Part shown: piece by piece, positions 61,682 to 64,000 of the stretch
Numbering within the stretch: position 1 is the stretch's first letter
Layout of the letters: each line of letters begins with the position of its first letter
Origin: JALYNX01 sp963749415
Lineage (GTDB): Bacteria > Actinomycetota > Acidimicrobiia > Spongiisociales > ZC4RG35
DNA: 64,000 bases
Assembly: GCA_963749415.1 (NCBI GenBank)
Contig: CAVVMG010000001.1
Location: forward strand, 1,984,001-2,048,000
Reading direction: 5' to 3'
Notes under the pieces: generated by a model
Databases searched by the model: none
Told to the model about the DNA's origin: nothing
What the model saw: only the letters and a program-made list of their open reading frames with translations
Program-made: the position numbers and the translations under genes

Positions 61682-61876
61682 TCAGACCCGGTACACCTCG
61701 ACCAGGGTCTTGTTTCGTGATCCACGGCGGCGGCCGAACACGAAAGCAAACACCACGATCACGGCCACCGCGATCCCGACGAGCATCGCGGTGTCTTTGG
61801 CCGATTGCCTCGTCTCGTCGATCGCTCCGACGATCTGACGGGCCTTGGCTTCCAGGTCATCCCGGGTGATCGTCAC
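61682..61876 (-). CDS. Small membrane protein of unknown function
   Basis: 64 residues: an N-terminal helix, one membrane segment (TAMLVGIAVAVIVVFAFVFG) and a very basic RRRGSRNK tail. Its start overlaps the holin-like gene by 20 bp, so both are co-expressed. Function unknown. Confidence 0.6.
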   Translation of the reverse strand: MTITRDDLEAKARQIVGAIDETRQSAKDTAMLVGIAVAVIVVFAFVFGRRRGSRNKTLVEVYRV

Positions 61877-62165
61877 TTTGCATCCTCCATACGACGAGGC
61901 CGGCTGCCGCCACCGCCCCTAGTGCGGTCAGGAATCTCGCCAGGACTTCGTACCACTCGGTGTTGGGAAGGACCGTCCGCAGCAAGAAATACAAAGCCAG
62001 GACCAGGAGAAAGCTGCCGAACGACAGCACCATCGCCCCGCCAACCCCCATCCCGGCGTGCTTGCCCAGGCGTTTGGCTGGCTCGAGTGTCTCCTGGCGC
62101 AGGTACTCCCGCGCCATGTCGATGAGCTCGGTGGTGAGCTGGGGTATTTCTTGAGGCCCGGCCAT
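61857..62165 (-). CDS. Holin-X-like membrane protein
   Basis: 102 residues. It begins with a helical EIPQLTTELIDMAREYLRQETLEPAKRLGKHAGMG segment (shown as two pieces in the family: TTELIDMAREYLRQETLEP) and two membrane helices, as in the Actinobacterial Holin-X family (PF07332). Despite the name it is a general cell-envelope protein in many actinobacteria and is not evidence for a prophage. Confidence 0.75.
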   Translation of the reverse strand: MAGPQEIPQLTTELIDMAREYLRQETLEPAKRLGKHAGMGVGGAMVLSFGSFLLVLALYFLLRTVLPNTEWYEVLARFLTALGAVAAAGLVVWRMQSDDHPG

Positions 62166-62188
62166 AGCACGCAGAGGCTAACAAGGGC

Positions 62189-62216
62189 TAGACAGGTTGC
62201 CACCCGCCGTTATGGT
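62189..62216 (+). promoter_or_regulatory. Promoter for MFS gene
   Basis: TAGACA (62189-62194) and TATGGT (62211-62216) with a 16-bp spacer. The -10 lies eight bases before GTG 62225, so the transcript is probably leaderless. Confidence 0.5.
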
Positions 62217-62224
62217 GCCTCCCA

Positions 62225-63514
62225 GTGAACGTTGTCAGGTCGATGACCTCGCTAGGCCCGCGCTACGTGGCCTTGTGGGTGGGGCAGACCGTCAGCCAGT
62301 TCGGAACGTACGTCGCCCTGCTCAGCCTTCCGCTCCTCGTCGACTACATACATGACACCACGGGCACGGGGAACAATCTCGACTTCGCCATCGCCTACGC
62401 CCTGGAGACGGCGCCCACGGTGCTGGTCGGGCTGATCGGCGGAGTGTTGCTCGACCGGCTCAGCCTAAGGCCCGTGATGATTTTCACCGACCTGGTGCGG
62501 GCATCGGCGTTCTTCTACCTGGCAGGCGGCATCGACAGCTATGGGTTGCGCACGGTGTTCGTGGTCGCCTTCCTCGTGGGCTCGATGACCACGCTGTTCG
62601 ATGGCGCCCTGTACACCCTGATCCCGTCCATCGTTCCCAAAGAGCGACTTTCCGACGCCAACGGGTTCGTGGCGGCCAGCCAGCAGGCGAACTTCGCCCT
62701 CGGACCGCTCGCAGCCGGCCTTTTCGCTTTGCTCACCGGAGATCCCGCGCTCGGGTTGTTCATCAACGGGCTCACGTTCGTGGTGTCGGCGATCAGCCTC
62801 TACTGGGTGGGCCGGGTCGTTCATCATCGCCGGCCCGAAGACGAGCGGGCGCCATTCTTCACCGAGGCCGCCAACGGCATCCGCTACATCTGGGCCGAGC
62901 CCAGGCTGCGCATAACGACCATCGCCGCGGCGATCCCGAACTTCGTCATCGGCTTCATCGAGGCCACCTTTGTCGTGCTTGCCTACCTGGTGCTCGGAAC
63001 GTCCAACGACGTCGAGGTAGGGGTGCTCCTGGCTGCTCTTGGGATCGGGGGTGTCATCGGCGCCTTGTTCGCGCCACGGGTGATCAGGTCCATGGGTCTG
63101 GGCAAGACGATGGTGATCGGGATGGCGGTCACCGGCATCGGGCTCTTCGCCGTGATGTTCACCAATTTCGGGGTGGTCGCGATCGCTCTCCAGATGACGT
63201 GGATGATCGGTGTCTCCACGATCAACGTGCCCCTGGCCACTATCCGCCAGCATTACGCCGCTCCCAGCATGATCGGACGCGTGATCACGGCGAGCCGGGC
63301 CATCGGCTGGGCAACCTTGCCAATTGGGGCACTGGTCGGCGGGTGGCTCGGCGCCGGCGAAGACACCTACCCGTGGGTAGCGCGCACCTTTCCCTTGGTA
63401 CTCCTGGGGACCGCGCTGTGGCTGTCCACGACGGTGGTTTGGTCGGACACGTACGGCCCCGGGGCGCCGCGCGGAGAGGACCGGCCCGCCCCCGGACGCC
63501 ACCTGCAGGCCTGA
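62225..63514 (+). CDS. MFS transporter (enterobactin exporter/EntS-like, MFS_3)
   Basis: 429 residues with about twelve membrane helices. It starts near MTSLGPRYVALWVGQTVSQFGTYVALLSLPLLV and has DRLSLRPVMIFTDLVRA, ASQQANFALGPLAAGL and GRVITASRAIGWATLPIGALVGGWLG, typical of MFS_3 drug or siderophore exporters. The substrate cannot be told. GTG start after a consensus-like promoter. Confidence 0.85.
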   Translation: MNVVRSMTSLGPRYVALWVGQTVSQFGTYVALLSLPLLVDYIHDTTGTGNNLDFAIAYALETAPTVLVGLIGGVLLDRLSLRPVMIFTDLVRASAFFYLAGGIDSYGLRTVFVVAFLVGSMTTLFDGALYTLIPSIVPKERLSDANGFVAASQQANFALGPLAAGLFALLTGDPALGLFINGLTFVVSAISLYWVGRVVHHRRPEDERAPFFTEAANGIRYIWAEPRLRITTIAAAIPNFVIGFIEATFVVLAYLVLGTSNDVEVGVLLAALGIGGVIGALFAPRVIRSMGLGKTMVIGMAVTGIGLFAVMFTNFGVVAIALQMTWMIGVSTINVPLATIRQHYAAPSMIGRVITASRAIGWATLPIGALVGGWLGAGEDTYPWVARTFPLVLLGTALWLSTTVVWSDTYGPGAPRGEDRPAPGRHLQA

Positions 63515-63521
63515 GTTGCGC

Positions 63522-64000
63522 TCAGGGCTGGCCGGGGGCGATCACCCGGACCGTCTCCACGTCACCGGAGATCGACAGGCGCCAGGTGTTGCCCTCGTAC
63601 GACCACTCGACTGCGTAGTCACGGCCTTCGAAATCGGAAACCGAAGTCCCGTTGACCCCGGTCTCGTCGGCGAAGGCATCGAGACAGGCCTGGTCGTACG
63701 GGTGGAGGAGATGGCAGAGATGGCTGTTGAGATCGCTGATCGCCTCATGCCCCAACCCCACCCTCAGCATCAGGGCATAGACGACGCCCTCGCCCGGCTC
63801 GTAGGCCCCGGCGACTACCGCACCTTGATCGAACCTGTAGAGGAAGGTATCGAGCGGGCCCGGTTCCGGGGTGAGGGCAAACGCGCCACGGATCTGGGGC
63901 GGAATCCCGGCATCGTTCCAGGCTTGCTCGATCTCCTGGAGGCGGATGCCCAGAGACCCGACGAGCGGCTCTTCGACAATGGGTGCCGCGGCATCGGGCA
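63522..64000 (-). CDS. Protein of unknown function, 5' end cut by window
   Basis: The minus strand is open from 64000 to a stop at 63522, 158 residues visible. It contains PDAAAPIVEEPLVGS (a low-complexity linker), a domain with LGIRLQEIEQAWNDAGIP, FLYRFDQGAVVAGAYEPGEG, CHLLHPYDQACLDAF and a final strand WRLSISGDVETVRVIA. The linker suggests a secreted or lipid-anchored protein; the N-terminus lies outside. No family recognised. Confidence 0.6.
   Translation of the reverse strand, partial: PDAAAPIVEEPLVGSLGIRLQEIEQAWNDAGIPPQIRGAFALTPEPGPLDTFLYRFDQGAVVAGAYEPGEGVVYALMLRVGLGHEAISDLNSHLCHLLHPYDQACLDAFADETGVNGTSVSDFEGRDYAVEWSYEGNTWRLSISGDVETVRVIAPGQP

Noticed and set aside
61857..62165. Prophage remnant because of a holin-like gene
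   Set aside because: The Holin-X family is widespread in actinobacterial chromosomes and no other phage gene lies nearby.
1..64000. CRISPR array, toxin-antitoxin or restriction-modification system
   Set aside because: No regularly spaced repeats, cas genes, methylase or typical toxin pairs were found in either strand.

Overview
The window is high-GC bacterial DNA with very tight gene packing. Many genes overlap by 4 bp (ATGA or GTGA) and GTG and TTG starts are common. A complete Pup-proteasome set (ARC/Mpa, Dop, Pup, PrcB, PrcA, PafA, PafB, PafC), a GarA-type FHA protein, HelY, a DUF4193 zinc protein, a deazaflavin-type oxidoreductase and a GlnR-type operator all point to Actinomycetota. Long gene strings follow the order known from Mycobacterium tuberculosis (Rv1822-Rv1830, Rv1692-Rv1713 and Rv2092c-Rv2118c). 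No mycolate-type genes are seen, so a deep-branching non-mycobacterial lineage (for example Acidimicrobiia-like) is my inference, not a proof.

Layout. 1-6775: an AlgH fragment, a lipoprotein, a divergent FtsH-like protease, a PDZ lipoprotein, adenosine deaminase and threonine dehydrogenase. From 6753 to 60513 almost everything is on the minus strand. 6.8-14.9 kb: small oxidoreductases, a lipase, the glycine-cleavage genes gcvT and gcvH, and the GarA/MerR/DUF151/MerR cluster with hpt, a D,D-carboxypeptidase and pgsA. 15-18.4 kb: a peptide-binding protein, then an AlkZ-like DNA glycosylase gene bracketed by a truncated and an intact tRNA-Pro. 18.5-22.5 kb: amtB-glnB-glnD nitrogen control with a GlnR box and a hairpin that buries the amtB ribosome site. 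22.5-27.4 kb: an imelysin / di-heme oxidoreductase / imelysin-like / HTTM operon with its own promoter and palindromes. 27.4-45 kb: der, ispH, cmk, aroA, rluB, scpB, scpA, xerD, ald, pyrG, recN, NAD kinase, tlyA, a HAD phosphatase, an M20 peptidase, Nudix and GNAT enzymes. 45-51.2 kb: a polyprenol mannosyl transferase, DUF4193, a lipid kinase, helY, tatC and tatA. 51.2-60.5 kb: pafC, pafB, pafA, prcA, prcB, pup, dop, arc, trmI and a microprotein. 60.5-64 kb: small membrane proteins, a lipoprotein, an MFS exporter and a cut-off secreted protein.

How the genes work together. arc-dop-pup-prcB-prcA read as one unit behind a TATACT -10 element, with pafA (leaderless start), pafB and pafC following, so tagging, unfolding, proteolysis and the DNA-damage activator PafBC are adjacent. 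AmtB, PII and the PII uridylyltransferase form one nitrogen-sensing module. The imelysin operon looks like a surface or periplasmic iron-linked system.

Sequence quality caveat. Twelve genes contain single-base shifts that split obvious full-length reading frames: tdh, glnD (two), an imelysin-like gene, ispH, rluB, an HD gene, recN, a 47-aa ORF, tlyA, an M20 peptidase, prcB and trmI (two). Twelve of the fourteen shifts are one extra base, and about half lie in short homopolymers. Several hit genes that are normally essential, so they are most likely consensus errors. I annotate those genes across the shift and give the position of each.
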